Assembly: GCA_019639115.1 (NCBI GenBank) | Contig: JAHBSM010000007.1 | Coordinates: 62,001 to 126,000 of the forward strand | Reading direction: 5' to 3' | DNA length: 64,000 nt | From: Acidobacteriota bacterium | GTDB taxonomy: Bacteria; Acidobacteriota; Blastocatellia; Pyrinomonadales; Pyrinomonadaceae | In this document: positions 27,098 to 36,084 of the stretch, in pieces | Position numbering within the stretch: the stretch's first letter is position 1 | Layout: each line of letters starts with the position of its first letter | Notes under the pieces: model-generated | Database searches by the model: none | The model's input: only the letters and a program-made list of their open reading frames with translations | Told to the model about the DNA's origin: nothing | Position numbers and translations under genes: made by a program

Positions 27098-27226
27098 TTG
27101 GCAAAAACTTCCTCCATTTGAGCAGAACTGTATCTGCGCAGTCATCGAGCAGGCTTATCTATTGCGATCTTACAGAGCTTTCTGTCGAGTCTAGACCATC
27201 TTGGCCCTCGGATACAAAGGGCTGCA

Positions 27227-27661
27227 TCAGAACTCTATGATGCGACGCCTCACCGGAGACGAAAGAACGATCGTCGTTGTCGTGATGCCGTAGGGAGTTA
27301 GGCGGTCGATGACCTCCTGCAGGTGTTCGACCGACGCGACGGCTACCTTCATTATAAAGCTATCACCGCCAGTACCTCGGTGGCATTCGAGCACTTCATT
27401 CGATTCCTGTGCGACCTCGATGATGTGGCTGTAATCGACGCCGGTGATGCTCATGCGGACGAATGCCGTGATCGGCAGCCCGACCTTTGTCGTGTCGATC
27501 TGCGCGCGATAGCCCATGATTATTCCGGCGTCCTCGAGCTTGCGGACGCGTTCGATAACGGCCGGCGTCGTGAGCCCGACCCGGCGGCCCAATTCGGCAT
27601 AGCTCGTGCGAGCGTCCGTCTGAAGTTCTACAAGTAGCTTGCGGTCGATTTCGTCGATCAT
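27227..27661 (-). CDS. Lrp/AsnC-family transcriptional regulator
   Basis: 144 residues: an N-terminal winged helix (MIDEIDRKLLVELQTDARTSYAELGRRVGLTTPAVIERVRKLEDAGII, residues 1-48) and a C-terminal RAM ligand-binding domain (about 65-140). This is the standard Lrp/AsnC plan; members sense amino acids and act as dimers to octamers. It is divergent from the phhA-hppD-hmgA catabolic genes across a 160-bp AT-rich gap, so it very probably controls them in response to phenylalanine or tyrosine; that link is inferred from position. Confidence 0.93.
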   Translation of the reverse strand: MIDEIDRKLLVELQTDARTSYAELGRRVGLTTPAVIERVRKLEDAGIIMGYRAQIDTTKVGLPITAFVRMSITGVDYSHIIEVAQESNEVLECHRGTGGDSFIMKVAVASVEHLQEVIDRLTPYGITTTTIVLSSPVRRRIIEF

Positions 27662-27821
27662 AAGGCAATATCCCGCTACAAACTAACAATATTAAGCGAT
27701 CTGGTGATAATAACTTACAATACTTATTCAACCAATCTATCACATCGATTACAATTAGTTATTCTGAGATATCTCTATTCTCGCCCTTTACATCGAAGCT
27801 ATCAAAGGAGCCGTTGATAAG
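27662..27821. promoter_or_regulatory. Divergent AT-rich control region of the Lrp gene and phhA
   Basis: The 160-bp gap is much more AT-rich than the coding sequence on either side, as expected for an Lrp-bound control region. On the plus strand TACAAT (about 27749) is a plausible -10 with a poor TTCAAC -35 17 bp upstream, and AAAGGAG near 27805 is the phhA ribosome binding site. Imperfect TTA/TAA-rich elements recur (TAATAACTTACAATACTTATT), but no exact operator can be defined by eye. Confidence 0.5.
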
Positions 27822-28727
27822 ATGCTGAACGACACTGCGACCGTTACCGCCAACGAAGCTGATTTTGCGATCGAGAATTTTCAGGTCGCCGATGCAGATC
27901 TGCCTGAGTTCAAGGACATGAAGTTCGAGAATATCAACGAGCTTCATCTCGACCACCCGGGAGCGAACGATCCGCAGTATCGCGCTCGCCGCGACGAGAT
28001 AGCGGGCTACGCACGCAGTTTCAGGATGACGGGCGAGATCTCCGACGTTGAATACAGCCCGCGTGAGCAGCGTGTGTGGCGTTATGTCGCCGAGGAACTC
28101 GAAGAGCTGCAGCAGCGATACGCTTCGCCTTTCTACCTGCGTGCAAAGAAAGACCTCGGCATCCGAACGGATCGAATACCGCAGCTAAGCGAGATGAACC
28201 GCAGGTTGAAAGAGCTGACCGGCTTTCGGCTCGCGCCGATCGAAGGGCTCGTCGAAACACGCGGCTTCCTGAGTTGGCTGTCGTATCGCGTGATGCTCTG
28301 CACGCAGTATATTCGGCATCATTCGCAGCCCGCTTACACGCCCGAGCCGGACATCGTTCACGAAGCCATCGGTCACATACCGATGTTCACTAACCCGAAT
28401 TTTGCCGATTATTCTCAGTTCATAGGCCACGGCGCAAGGATCGCAAATGACCGCCAATTGGAAGAACTCGGCCGGCTGTACTGGTTTACGATCGAGTTTG
28501 GCCTCGTCGAACACGAAGGCGATGTAAAAGCCTACGGCGCCGGGCTTTTGTCCTCGTTTGGCGAGCTTGAACATGCTTTCAGCGACAACGTAGAACGACG
28601 GCCATTTGACCTCGAACAAGTCATCAACCACGAATACAACTACAGCGACATGCAGCCCGTGCTGTATGTAATTCCGTCATATTCTGAACTGAAAGAGGTA
28701 ACGAGGAAGTATATCGAGAGTTTTTAA
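27822..28727 (+). CDS. phhA: Phenylalanine 4-monooxygenase (aromatic amino acid hydroxylase)
   Basis: Non-haem iron, tetrahydropterin-dependent hydroxylase converting phenylalanine to tyrosine. The iron-binding signature [13 protein letters not shown] gives the two histidines, and the third ligand is the glutamate in [45 protein letters not shown] is the usual pterin-site block. The 301-residue length fits bacterial enzymes without a regulatory domain. The ATG is preceded by AAAGGAG. It is followed two bases later by hppD, and together with hmgA makes the upper homogentisate pathway. A tryptophan hydroxylase assignment is less likely given this context. Confidence 0.94.
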   Translation: MLNDTATVTANEADFAIENFQVADADLPEFKDMKFENINELHLDHPGANDPQYRARRDEIAGYARSFRMTGEISDVEYSPREQRVWRYVAEELEELQQRYASPFYLRAKKDLGIRTDRIPQLSEMNRRLKELTGFRLAPIEGLVETRGFLSWLSYRVMLCTQYIRHHSQPAYTPEPDIVHEAIGHIPMFTNPNFADYSQFIGHGARIANDRQLEELGRLYWFTIEFGLVEHEGDVKAYGAGLLSSFGELEHAFSDNVERRPFDLEQVINHEYNYSDMQPVLYVIPSYSELKEVTRKYIESF

Positions 28728-28729
28728 TC

Positions 28730-29875
28730 ATGATCACAGAAACAAGCGTAACAGTTGAAACGAATGCGGCCTTGGCGAATCCGCTCGGGCTTAAGAAGAT
28801 ACATCACGTCGAGTTTTACGTCGGTAATGCTAAGCAGGCGGAGTTTTATTACCGAAAGGCTTTCGGGTTTTCGCGCGCGGCTTACAGCGGCCTCGAGACG
28901 GGCAATCGCGAATCGACGAGCTACCTGATGCGGCAGGGCAATGTGAATTTCGTCTTGACGGCGGCTATGGGCCCCGAGCATCCGGCGGCGGAGCACGTCA
29001 AACAGCACGGCGACGGGGTCAAAGACATCGCATTTTACGTAGAGGATGCCGATCACGCATTTAATGAAGCAGTCCGCCGCGGTGCGACGCCGGTCATTAA
29101 GCCGCACGACTGGAAAGACGAGCACGGTATCGTGCGCAAAGCGGCGATCGCGACCTACGGCGACACGATACATTCGTTCATTTCGTATAACACGAACAAC
29201 GGTCACAATTATTCGGGCCCGTTCCTGCCGGGGTTTGTCTCGCAGCCGGTCGACGGCGAAGGCGTCGGGCTGATGCTGGTCGATCATATAGTCGGAAACG
29301 TCGAGCTCGGGAAGATGAATCAATGGTGTGATTTTTACCGCGACGTGCTCGGATTTTTCCGCTATATCACATTTGACGATAAGGACATCTCGACCGAGTA
29401 CTCGGCACTGATGTCGATCGTAATGTCGGACGGCCAGCACAATATCAAATTCCCGATAAACGAACCCGCCGAGGGTAAAGGTGGCAAATCGCAGATACAG
29501 GAATACATCGACTTCTATCGCTCGGCCGGTGCACAGCACGTCGCTCTGCTGTGCCGCGACATTCGGCATACGGTCGGGATGCTGCAGGATAACGGCGTCG
29601 AATTCCTACGCGTACCCGACACATATTACGAAGAGCTCCGGGATCGCGTTGGCGAGATCGACGAGGACGTCGAGGATCTGAAACGCCTAGGCATACTCGT
29701 TGACCGCGACGACGAAGGATATCTGCTGCAGATATTTACCAAACCGGTCGAGGACCGCCCGACTGTGTTTTACGAAATTCTCCAACGCAAAGGCTGCAAG
29801 GGCTTTGGTAAAGGCAACTTTAAGGCGTTGTTCGTATCGATCGAAGAAGAACAACGACGTAGAGGAAATTTATGA
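28730..29875 (+). CDS. hppD: 4-Hydroxyphenylpyruvate dioxygenase
   Basis: Fe(II) dioxygenase that converts 4-hydroxyphenylpyruvate to homogentisate. Two vicinal-oxygen-chelate halves are present: [24 protein letters not shown] at the N-terminus and [26 protein letters not shown] in the middle, the histidine of VDHI being the first iron ligand. A second ligand is in [12 protein letters not shown] and the glutamate ligand in a TVFYEILQR block near the C-terminus; all match HPPD. 381 residues, full length. It starts two bases after the phhA stop. The transaminase step linking tyrosine to its substrate is not encoded nearby. Confidence 0.96.
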   Translation: MITETSVTVETNAALANPLGLKKIHHVEFYVGNAKQAEFYYRKAFGFSRAAYSGLETGNRESTSYLMRQGNVNFVLTAAMGPEHPAAEHVKQHGDGVKDIAFYVEDADHAFNEAVRRGATPVIKPHDWKDEHGIVRKAAIATYGDTIHSFISYNTNNGHNYSGPFLPGFVSQPVDGEGVGLMLVDHIVGNVELGKMNQWCDFYRDVLGFFRYITFDDKDISTEYSALMSIVMSDGQHNIKFPINEPAEGKGGKSQIQEYIDFYRSAGAQHVALLCRDIRHTVGMLQDNGVEFLRVPDTYYEELRDRVGEIDEDVEDLKRLGILVDRDDEGYLLQIFTKPVEDRPTVFYEILQRKGCKGFGKGNFKALFVSIEEEQRRRGNL

Positions 29876-29882
29876 GAATTTA

Positions 29883-29911
29883 GCCACAAACAAACACGAA
29901 AGTACACGAAA
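29883..29911 (+). repeat. Left arm of inverted repeat around the GxxExxY gene
   Basis: Begins GCCACAAACAAACACG and ends ACACGAAA. It contains the octamer ACACGAAA twice. It starts 7 bases after the hppD stop and ends 5 bases before the GxxExxY ATG. Confidence 0.75.
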
Positions 29912-29916
29912 ATTTG

Positions 29917-30291
29917 ATGGAAGATAAAATCGTATATCGAGATCTTTCGTATAAGATCATTGGTCTGGCTATACAGGTTAGAAAAGAACTTGGTTTTGGC
30001 TTCCTCGAAAAAGTTTATGAAAATGCCCTGATGGTTCTTTTCCGTGAAAACGGGATCAAGGCTGAGCAGCAGATCCCTATAAAAGTTCAATTTCACGGGC
30101 ACCTAGTAGGTGATTATATTGTCGATATTCTCGTTGAGGATTCAATAATTCTCGAACTCAAGGCACAAGATAAAATTGCACCTATACATGAAGCTCAAAC
30201 AATAAACTATCTGAAGGCAACCGGTTTAAAACTGGCCATTCTCCTGAACTTTGGTAGAGATTCGCTTGAACATAAAAGGCTTGTTTATTAA
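29917..30291 (+). CDS. GxxExxY family protein
   Basis: 124 residues with the name-giving motif G-F-L-E-K-V-Y (in [15 protein letters not shown]), then [34 protein letters not shown] and [23 protein letters not shown], all standard for the TIGR04256 family. The core D...E.K-like arrangement ([18 protein letters not shown]) resembles a PD-(D/E)XK nuclease fold, which is an inference. A TTG at 29914 precedes the ATG; the ATG at 29917 is used. The function of the family is unknown. It is strikingly AT-rich relative to the host, which points to recent acquisition, and it interrupts an otherwise continuous catabolic operon. Confidence 0.9.
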   Translation: MEDKIVYRDLSYKIIGLAIQVRKELGFGFLEKVYENALMVLFRENGIKAEQQIPIKVQFHGHLVGDYIVDILVEDSIILELKAQDKIAPIHEAQTINYLKATGLKLAILLNFGRDSLEHKRLVY

Positions 30292-30298
30292 TAAGCTG

Positions 30299-30327
30299 TT
30301 TCGTGTTTTTTTGTGTTTGTTCGTGGC
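30299..30327 (-). repeat. Right arm of inverted repeat around the GxxExxY gene
   Basis: Reads TTTCGTGTTTTTTTGTG... on the plus strand and ends GTTCGTGGC. Its reverse complement matches the left arm at 25 of 29 positions. It begins 7 bases after the GxxExxY stop and ends 10 bases before the hmgA ATG. Confidence 0.75.
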
Positions 30328-30337
30328 AAATGTTCTT

Positions 30338-31618
30338 ATGAAACTGATATATCAGACAGGTTTTGGGAATGAGTTTGCGACCGAAGCGGTCGCGGGAGCG
30401 TTGCCAGTAGGTCGCAATTCGCCGCAGCGCGCACCGCTTGGGCTCTATGCCGAGCAGCTCTCGGGTACGGCGTTCACGGTGCCGCGTTCGGGCAATAAGC
30501 GGACGTGGACCTACCGCATTCGCCCGAGCGTAATGCACAAGCCATTCGAGCGGCTCGACAATAGCCGCTGGCTGAGCCGTTCGGACCTCGACGAAGTCAC
30601 ACCTAATCAGCTTCGCTGGGACCCGCTGCCGATACCAACCGAACCGACCGATTTCATTGACGGCATAACTACGATCGCCCTCAACGGCGACCCGTTGTCG
30701 CAGGTCGGGATCGGCATTCATATCTACTCTTGTAACAAGGGCATGGACGGCCGTTATCTATACAACGCCGACGGCGAGATGCTGTTCGTGCCCGAAATTG
30801 GCGGGCTCACGATCTACACCGAACTCGGCGTGATCGAAGTCTCGCCCGGCGAGGCCTGCTGCATACCGCGAGGCGTGCGTTTTCGGGTTGAGACCGGCGG
30901 GAATGCACGCGGCTACATCTGCGAGAACTACGGCGCTCATTTCAAACTGCCCGACCTCGGCCCGATCGGAGCGAATGGCCTTGCGAATCCGCGTGATTTT
31001 GAGACGCCGGTCGCCTGGTACGAAGACCGCGAGGGCACGTTCGAACAGGTTGCTAAATTTGGCGGTAATCTGTGGCGGTGCGAGATCGATCACTCGCCGC
31101 TCGACGTCGTCGCGTGGCACGGCAACTATGCTCCTTACAAATACGACCTTCGCCGTTTCAACACTATCGGCTCAATATCGTTCGATCATCCGGACCCATC
31201 GATCTTCACGGTTCTAACAAGTCCGTCGGGCGACGCCGGCGTCGCAAATGTAGATTTCGTCATCTTCCCCGACCGTTGGCTGGTCGGCGAAGACACTTTC
31301 CGTCCGCCGTGGTACCACCGCAATTACATGTCCGAATATATGGGACTGATCTACGGTGCTTACGACGCCAAGGAAGAAGGCTTCGTGCCGGGCGGCGGCT
31401 CGCTTCACAATCAAATGTCGGCGCACGGCCCCGACCTCGATGCCTTCGAAAAGGCCTCGAACGCGGAGCTGAAACCGCAGAAACTAGAAGGCACGATGGC
31501 ATTTATGTTTGAATCGAGATACATTATTCGTCCGACAAAATTTGCGATGGAAACCGCCAGCCTGCAGCACAATTACAGCGTCGTCTGGCAAGGTCTCAAG
31601 AAGAATTTCGGCGATTGA
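30338..31618 (+). CDS. hmgA: Homogentisate 1,2-dioxygenase
   Basis: Opens the aromatic ring of homogentisate to maleylacetoacetate in the phenylalanine/tyrosine degradation pathway; Fe(II) cupin enzyme. The opening [13 protein letters not shown], then [10 protein letters not shown], and later blocks [45 protein letters not shown] and [15 protein letters not shown], which include the iron-binding His/Glu residues, are characteristic. From the ATG at 30338 the protein has 426 residues, the normal length; the open frame extends 29 codons upstream into the inverted-repeat arm and is not used. Downstream steps (isomerase, fumarylacetoacetase) are absent from the window. Confidence 0.96.
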   Translation: MKLIYQTGFGNEFATEAVAGALPVGRNSPQRAPLGLYAEQLSGTAFTVPRSGNKRTWTYRIRPSVMHKPFERLDNSRWLSRSDLDEVTPNQLRWDPLPIPTEPTDFIDGITTIALNGDPLSQVGIGIHIYSCNKGMDGRYLYNADGEMLFVPEIGGLTIYTELGVIEVSPGEACCIPRGVRFRVETGGNARGYICENYGAHFKLPDLGPIGANGLANPRDFETPVAWYEDREGTFEQVAKFGGNLWRCEIDHSPLDVVAWHGNYAPYKYDLRRFNTIGSISFDHPDPSIFTVLTSPSGDAGVANVDFVIFPDRWLVGEDTFRPPWYHRNYMSEYMGLIYGAYDAKEEGFVPGGGSLHNQMSAHGPDLDAFEKASNAELKPQKLEGTMAFMFESRYIIRPTKFAMETASLQHNYSVVWQGLKKNFGD

Positions 31619-32295
31619 TAGGTTTGCGGCAAGAGGATCACACATTTACTGCGACGCCGGAAAAAGGCGAGGTTTCGGCAATACTCCTGCGACCCGATGG
31701 TGCCACTTGTCTGCTTGTGCTTGGCCACGGTGCGAGTACGAATATGCGGCATGCGACACTTCAATCCATCGCTGAGTCAATGGCGAGTGTCGGGATCGCG
31801 ACGTTCAGATACAATTTTCCTTATTCTGAAAATGGGCGTGGGCGGGATTCGGCGGCTGTTTGTGTCGAGACTGTTCGGAGTGCATGTCGGGCGGCTCACG
31901 AAGCCGCACCTGACCTGAAACTGCTCGCGGGCGGGCATTCGTTCGGCGGGCGGATGACAACGACGGCTCAGTCCGATGAGCCGCTCGACGGCGTAACAGG
32001 TCTCGTCCTCTTTTCGTTCCCACTGCATCTAGCAGGGCGGCCCGACACGAAGCGTGCCGAACATCTCGCTGCCATCAAAGTTCCAATGCTTTTTCTATCT
32101 GGCACTCGCGATGAACTCGCAGCACTCGACCTTCTCGAACCTTCAGTCAAAAAGCTCGGTAAGCACGCGACGCTTCATCTCCTGGACACGGCCAACCATA
32201 GCTACAAGATCTTGAAGAAACAGCGAGAGTCGGCACAGGACGTTTTCTCGGAGATGGCATCTGCCGTCCGTTCGTGGGCTGACAGCGTAAAGTAA
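31615..32295 (+). CDS. Alpha/beta-hydrolase family protein (Tex30/KANL3-like)
   Basis: A 226-residue cytoplasmic hydrolase. The nucleophile elbow is GGHSFGG (GxSxG intact), the N-terminal strand block is [13 protein letters not shown], and the C-terminal FLSGTRDEL and DTANHSYK supply the acid and the histidine. This arrangement resembles dienelactone-hydrolase/Tex30-like proteins. The start is a TTG overlapping the hmgA stop (TTGA), implying coupled translation. Being in the homogentisate operon it might act on a pathway intermediate, but fumarylacetoacetase is a different fold, so the substrate is unknown. Confidence 0.82.
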   Translation: MIGLRQEDHTFTATPEKGEVSAILLRPDGATCLLVLGHGASTNMRHATLQSIAESMASVGIATFRYNFPYSENGRGRDSAAVCVETVRSACRAAHEAAPDLKLLAGGHSFGGRMTTTAQSDEPLDGVTGLVLFSFPLHLAGRPDTKRAEHLAAIKVPMLFLSGTRDELAALDLLEPSVKKLGKHATLHLLDTANHSYKILKKQRESAQDVFSEMASAVRSWADSVK

Positions 32296-32321
32296 GTTTC
32301 TCCCGTCTCCGGCCCTTTTTT

Positions 32322-35180
32322 TCAGTTTACACAGCCGCAAACGTAACCGTCGGTCACGGCGACATCGTCAATATACATACCTTCTCGGAACGTACCGATG
32401 TCAGTACCGACACGCCACCGGAGCTGCACGTCCTGACCTGCTGCCGATGCCGGCAACCGGACAGATGAGGTTATGAACACGGCGGTCTGCTCGACACCGC
32501 TACGGCCCGACCAGCCCAAACGTCCGCCGAGCGGATTCTGACAACAAGTATCGATGGTGCCGTCGTAGCCGCCCATCTCGAACGCACCACCAGCTTCGAC
32601 GATATCCCGCCAGGGCCCGCCACCTACTCTTATCTCGAGCACGGCTCCGTCATATAGGCGATTGCGCAGGAACGTCGTCTCGAGGTCGTACCAATTCTTG
32701 AAAGTAAGGCGTGCGTTCTGCGTAGTAATGCGGAACACCGGAGTCACGAGTTCATTGAGCCCGACATTGTTCGGTGCGGGCGAGAATATCGATTTTGCTT
32801 CCGAAGTCGATCGGCTGCGAACGACGCTCCAAGTGCTCTGGACCCCGCTCGCCGTCGTTGTCCAACGCTGAGGCAGCGACGGCCCGGCCTGTCGGTCAAA
32901 GCGCTGCGAGAGAGCGACCTTTTCGACGCCCGTTGGGAGCTTGACCACGAGCTGACCAAGCGGGCTGCCGCCGTCATTCAGCTCAAAGGTCAGCGTCAGC
33001 TCGGCGCCGCATGCCAGCGAATTGGAAACTGTGAACCCAAAATTGCGAACGACAGGCCCGCCGCCGGCGGGTATCGAGCCATAGTTCTGTGACGGGCCCG
33101 GCTGCGTTACGCCGCCCGAGGCGAGCAGTGTGACATTCAGCGACGAGGTCGAAAGCGACCCGCTGTTAGCGAGCGCAAGGGCAAACGTTACCGATTCGCC
33201 AGGGTCCGGAGCACCGTTCGGTACGCATGATTCTCCGACTACGCTCGATCCCGAGACCTCCGGCACGGGCACGGGCGCGAGCGCAAAGTTTCTGACAAGC
33301 GTCTCGCCGTTCGCTACCGTGATATTTACCGTCTCAGTCCGAAAGCCCTTGGCCGACGCAGAAACTGAGTACGATCCGGGCAGGACAAATAGGTCGCCAT
33401 AATTCCCGTCGGCCCTTGTTCTCCGGGAATACGCGCCCGACGAGATGCCGGCGCCCGGAATCGGCGCTCCGGTCTGCGCGTTGGTCACCGTCCCGCGGAT
33501 CGACGACCTCGGCGCCGCCGCGCATTCCGGGAATCGAAATGTGCCGATCCGCGTAAGCCAGGTGAAATCGCTGTGGTCCTGGCTTGCCTGCGAGTAATAC
33601 TCTCCGGTCGCCCAAAATGTACAGTCGTCAACCGGATCGACCGACAGACTGCTGTAGTCGCCCCAACGCCAGCCAAAAGCTTTCTGCACACCAGTTCCCT
33701 CGACAAGGGAAGCTTCGGTGCGGATCATGCCTTGAGGCTCGTTCGCGAGCCGTCCCGCATATCTGACCGCAGGGCGTTTTTCATCCGAAACGTAGTTGTA
33801 TGCTACCGCGATGTCACCCTGATGATCCTGGGCAGCCGATCCGATCCAACGCGACGAAACGGCATCGCCGACAGTGGTATTCTCGGCCACCGCGAACTGC
33901 CCCGTGCCCTGCCGCACAAGCTGCGAGAGCCTCACACCCGCTCGATACGGTGCCGAGCCGGTCCTCACCGTTTGATTCAAAACGATCGATTCGGCCGATC
34001 CGAGATTGCGGTACGCGGCACGCGGGTTGATCCTGTCGCTGTTCGCATCCAAAAAGTCGCCCGGCGGCGGCTGTGCGATATCGGTGCGGCCGTCATTGCT
34101 TGTGGGATCGAACGAAGCCACCGCGATCGGGCTCTCCGGCCGTTCGGCAAAACTGGATGCCGCCGGGGAGCCGAAGTCGGCTCGAAATTCGAATATACGC
34201 AGAGCATCAGCTGCGTCGCCGTATTCGTCGGCGGTGTAGCTCACAAAATAATTTGGAGCGCCCTGCGGCGGCGGGCGAAGTCCGTCCAGATCTGTCGGAA
34301 TAAAATTACGCCGCCTTTGGACAGAATCGGTGGATACGTTGAAATACACGAACGAAGGCGACGGTTCGCCGGCAAGCATCCTTGTCCTGTCAAAGGCAAA
34401 CACGCCTGCGCCGCCATAATCTGCACCGACGAATTCTTCGGTTGACATGTAATAGCCATCGGTCCAGACGCCAAATTTCGGAAAGTCGGGAATACGGATG
34501 TTCGGCATCACGAACTCCCACACGAAGTACTCGCCGGCCGGATCGCCGGTCTTGGATACGGCTATCATTTGCCGGAACGGAGGAAAATCGTAGCAGTATT
34601 GGCTGATCAGCCAGCGGTCAGCTAGCGGATCGTAGAGCACGTTCGGCAGGCCGTCGTTTCGCTGTGAGCACGCCGTCCCAAGAGGTGCGAAAAGCTGGCT
34701 GAACTTTAGCGGCGCCGTGGCCGGCGTCCCGCTTTTGTAGTAAACACGCCAAAGCGCATTGACCGTTTGGACATAGTGCGCCGGCCCGACGTCCCCATTC
34801 ATATCAGGCGGCATTATCAGCAGATTGTACGCAGCGACGTTGTCGTAATTGGAGAGCCCGTCGAACGAGAGATTCGGATCGGGCATCGGAACGAGGGCGA
34901 ATTCCGAGGCTTGCGTATCTCTACCCTTTCTTCGGTCTGTGTTCTCCGAGTAACGAATATCAGGGCCGGCAGACCGAGCAGCCGGGCCGCCGCCGTGTTC
35001 CGCGGTCTCAGCTTTTAGTGCATCCATTCGTCCGGTCGAAGCGGAAGCAATCGCCCGGCCGTATAGCGGACCGGAGATGACGCCCGGAGGACGGGCGGCC
35101 GGTGGACGGCCGGACGCCTCGGCTATCAGCAGGGCCGACAGAGCCATAAGTGCAACGATGACAAGGGCTCGGATCTTCAT
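32322..35180 (-). CDS. Large secreted protein with carboxypeptidase-regulatory domain
   Basis: 952 residues with a signal peptide (about 1-24). The N-terminal two thirds (about 90-560) contain repeated motifs such as YDPLADRWLISQYC and VFAFDRTRML and a cysteine pair, looking like a large beta-structured surface domain. Around residues 565-640 lies a carboxypeptidase-regulatory-like Ig domain (SSIRGTVTNAQTGAPIPGAGIS...FVLPGSYSVSASAKGF), then an Ig/CARDB-like segment (GESVTFALALANSGSLSTSS) and a C-terminal jelly-roll-like domain that ends in VTDGYVCGCVN. It is probably exported and surface-exposed; function unknown. It lies 15 bases downstream of the SurA-like gene, so they are likely co-transcribed. 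Confidence 0.72.
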   Translation of the reverse strand: MKIRALVIVALMALSALLIAEASGRPPAARPPGVISGPLYGRAIASASTGRMDALKAETAEHGGGPAARSAGPDIRYSENTDRRKGRDTQASEFALVPMPDPNLSFDGLSNYDNVAAYNLLIMPPDMNGDVGPAHYVQTVNALWRVYYKSGTPATAPLKFSQLFAPLGTACSQRNDGLPNVLYDPLADRWLISQYCYDFPPFRQMIAVSKTGDPAGEYFVWEFVMPNIRIPDFPKFGVWTDGYYMSTEEFVGADYGGAGVFAFDRTRMLAGEPSPSFVYFNVSTDSVQRRRNFIPTDLDGLRPPPQGAPNYFVSYTADEYGDAADALRIFEFRADFGSPAASSFAERPESPIAVASFDPTSNDGRTDIAQPPPGDFLDANSDRINPRAAYRNLGSAESIVLNQTVRTGSAPYRAGVRLSQLVRQGTGQFAVAENTTVGDAVSSRWIGSAAQDHQGDIAVAYNYVSDEKRPAVRYAGRLANEPQGMIRTEASLVEGTGVQKAFGWRWGDYSSLSVDPVDDCTFWATGEYYSQASQDHSDFTWLTRIGTFRFPECAAAPRSSIRGTVTNAQTGAPIPGAGISSGAYSRRTRADGNYGDLFVLPGSYSVSASAKGFRTETVNITVANGETLVRNFALAPVPVPEVSGSSVVGESCVPNGAPDPGESVTFALALANSGSLSTSSLNVTLLASGGVTQPGPSQNYGSIPAGGGPVVRNFGFTVSNSLACGAELTLTFELNDGGSPLGQLVVKLPTGVEKVALSQRFDRQAGPSLPQRWTTTASGVQSTWSVVRSRSTSEAKSIFSPAPNNVGLNELVTPVFRITTQNARLTFKNWYDLETTFLRNRLYDGAVLEIRVGGGPWRDIVEAGGAFEMGGYDGTIDTCCQNPLGGRLGWSGRSGVEQTAVFITSSVRLPASAAGQDVQLRWRVGTDIGTFREGMYIDDVAVTDGYVCGCVN

Positions 35181-35195
35181 CTGGCCGCGAATGGT

Positions 35196-35891
35196 TCAAA
35201 GCTCAAGCAGATACTCTACATCGACGCGTCGTTTTGCATCATCGAGAAAATTCTCGATCCGTGCTGCCACCTTCTCTTCGATAAGCAGACGGCGTATCTC
35301 GTCGCGTTTCTCATTCAGCGTCGGCATCAGCACGCCCGGATACCGCCGGCGGAAATCCGGAACGAATACGTCTCTGAAGTATCTTGACTCTTCGTCTGCC
35401 GTGACGACAACGAACGACCTGAAACGAAACGCGACATAGCTGTCTATCGCGATACGGCGAGCGATCACGCGTTCGAATTCCTCATCGTTCACGGATCTGA
35501 AGCCGACAGCCTTTAGCCGTTTTTCAAAATCAGCAGGTGTCGGGAAATAGCCGAGCAGTTCCCGTATCTTCGCCTTTACCTCATCATCGGACGGCCCCGG
35601 CCGTGGCAATCGTTCCGCCTCGAGAGCAAATATCCGCTGATCGACAAGCGTCTTTAGAGCACGTTCCATGTCCTCTTTACGCGGCGGGTCCAACGGCACG
35701 CCGGGCTGAAGAGCAAGCTGCCACATCACGTCACTCAGGAGGATCAGCTCCGTACGAACGCCGTCTGAGACCGTAACTAGTGTCTTTTCAACAACTTGCT
35801 GGCCACGGGCCGGTTGTGCATGCAAGGCAAGAAGTATGATGCCCGCATAAACGGCGACCGCAGGTCTCAGTTTTAGGAAATTGGAACGCAT
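35196..35891 (-). CDS. SurA N-terminal-domain-like periplasmic protein without PPIase domain
   Basis: From the ATG at 35891 (MRSNFLKLRPAVAVYAG) the protein has 231 residues, with a signal peptide ending near PARGQQ. The mature part resembles the chaperone core of SurA: a short strand plus LLSDVMWQLALQ, LVDQRIFALEAER, then helices including FEKRLKAVGF and a C-terminal helix, but the parvulin domains are missing. It may help outer-membrane or secreted proteins fold, and its neighbour is the large secreted 952-residue protein, a plausible client. ATGs at 35912 and 36041 are possible; the chosen one has AAAGAG upstream and a clean signal peptide. Confidence 0.7.
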   Translation of the reverse strand: MRSNFLKLRPAVAVYAGIILLALHAQPARGQQVVEKTLVTVSDGVRTELILLSDVMWQLALQPGVPLDPPRKEDMERALKTLVDQRIFALEAERLPRPGPSDDEVKAKIRELLGYFPTPADFEKRLKAVGFRSVNDEEFERVIARRIAIDSYVAFRFRSFVVVTADEESRYFRDVFVPDFRRRYPGVLMPTLNEKRDEIRRLLIEEKVAARIENFLDDAKRRVDVEYLLEL

Positions 35892-36084
35892 CAAAAGCAA
35901 CTCTTTGAGCATTTTCAGGCCTGCGATGTTGCCTGTCAACGAAAACTCACCGATCGATAAATGATTGACAAACACGCACAAACATCGTTTAATTCTAATG
36001 AGGCCTCGCGGTTCCCAACCTGCTACCTGCCTCGTCAACATTAGGTTATCCCGAGCCGACCGCCCCGTCGGCCGCCAATCCTAA

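Larger units (their letters stand above)
29883..30327. mobile_element. GxxExxY cassette bounded by 29-bp imperfect inverted repeats
   Basis: A 445-bp AT-rich block inserted between hppD and hmgA. Its outer ends are inverted repeats of 29 bp matching at 25 positions, and it holds one ORF (29917-30291). The ORF's composition differs sharply from the GC-rich genes on both sides. I know of similar CACGAA-rich flanks beside GxxExxY genes in other genomes, which suggests a small non-autonomous mobile unit, but no transposase is present and no target-site duplication was identified, so mobility is inferred. Confidence 0.5.

Noticed and set aside
28724..29569. 281-codon antisense open frame opposite hppD
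   Set aside because: Shadow of the codon bias of hppD; no start context, no domain, and hppD is certain. The same applies to long antisense frames at 30182-30721, 36496-37320, 61025-61855, 62138-62548 and 33573-34445.
32322..35180. Possible sialidase or propeller peptidase in the large secreted protein
   Set aside because: Repeated W/D-containing strands recall propellers, but no Asp-box or catalytic motif could be identified, so no enzyme name is given.
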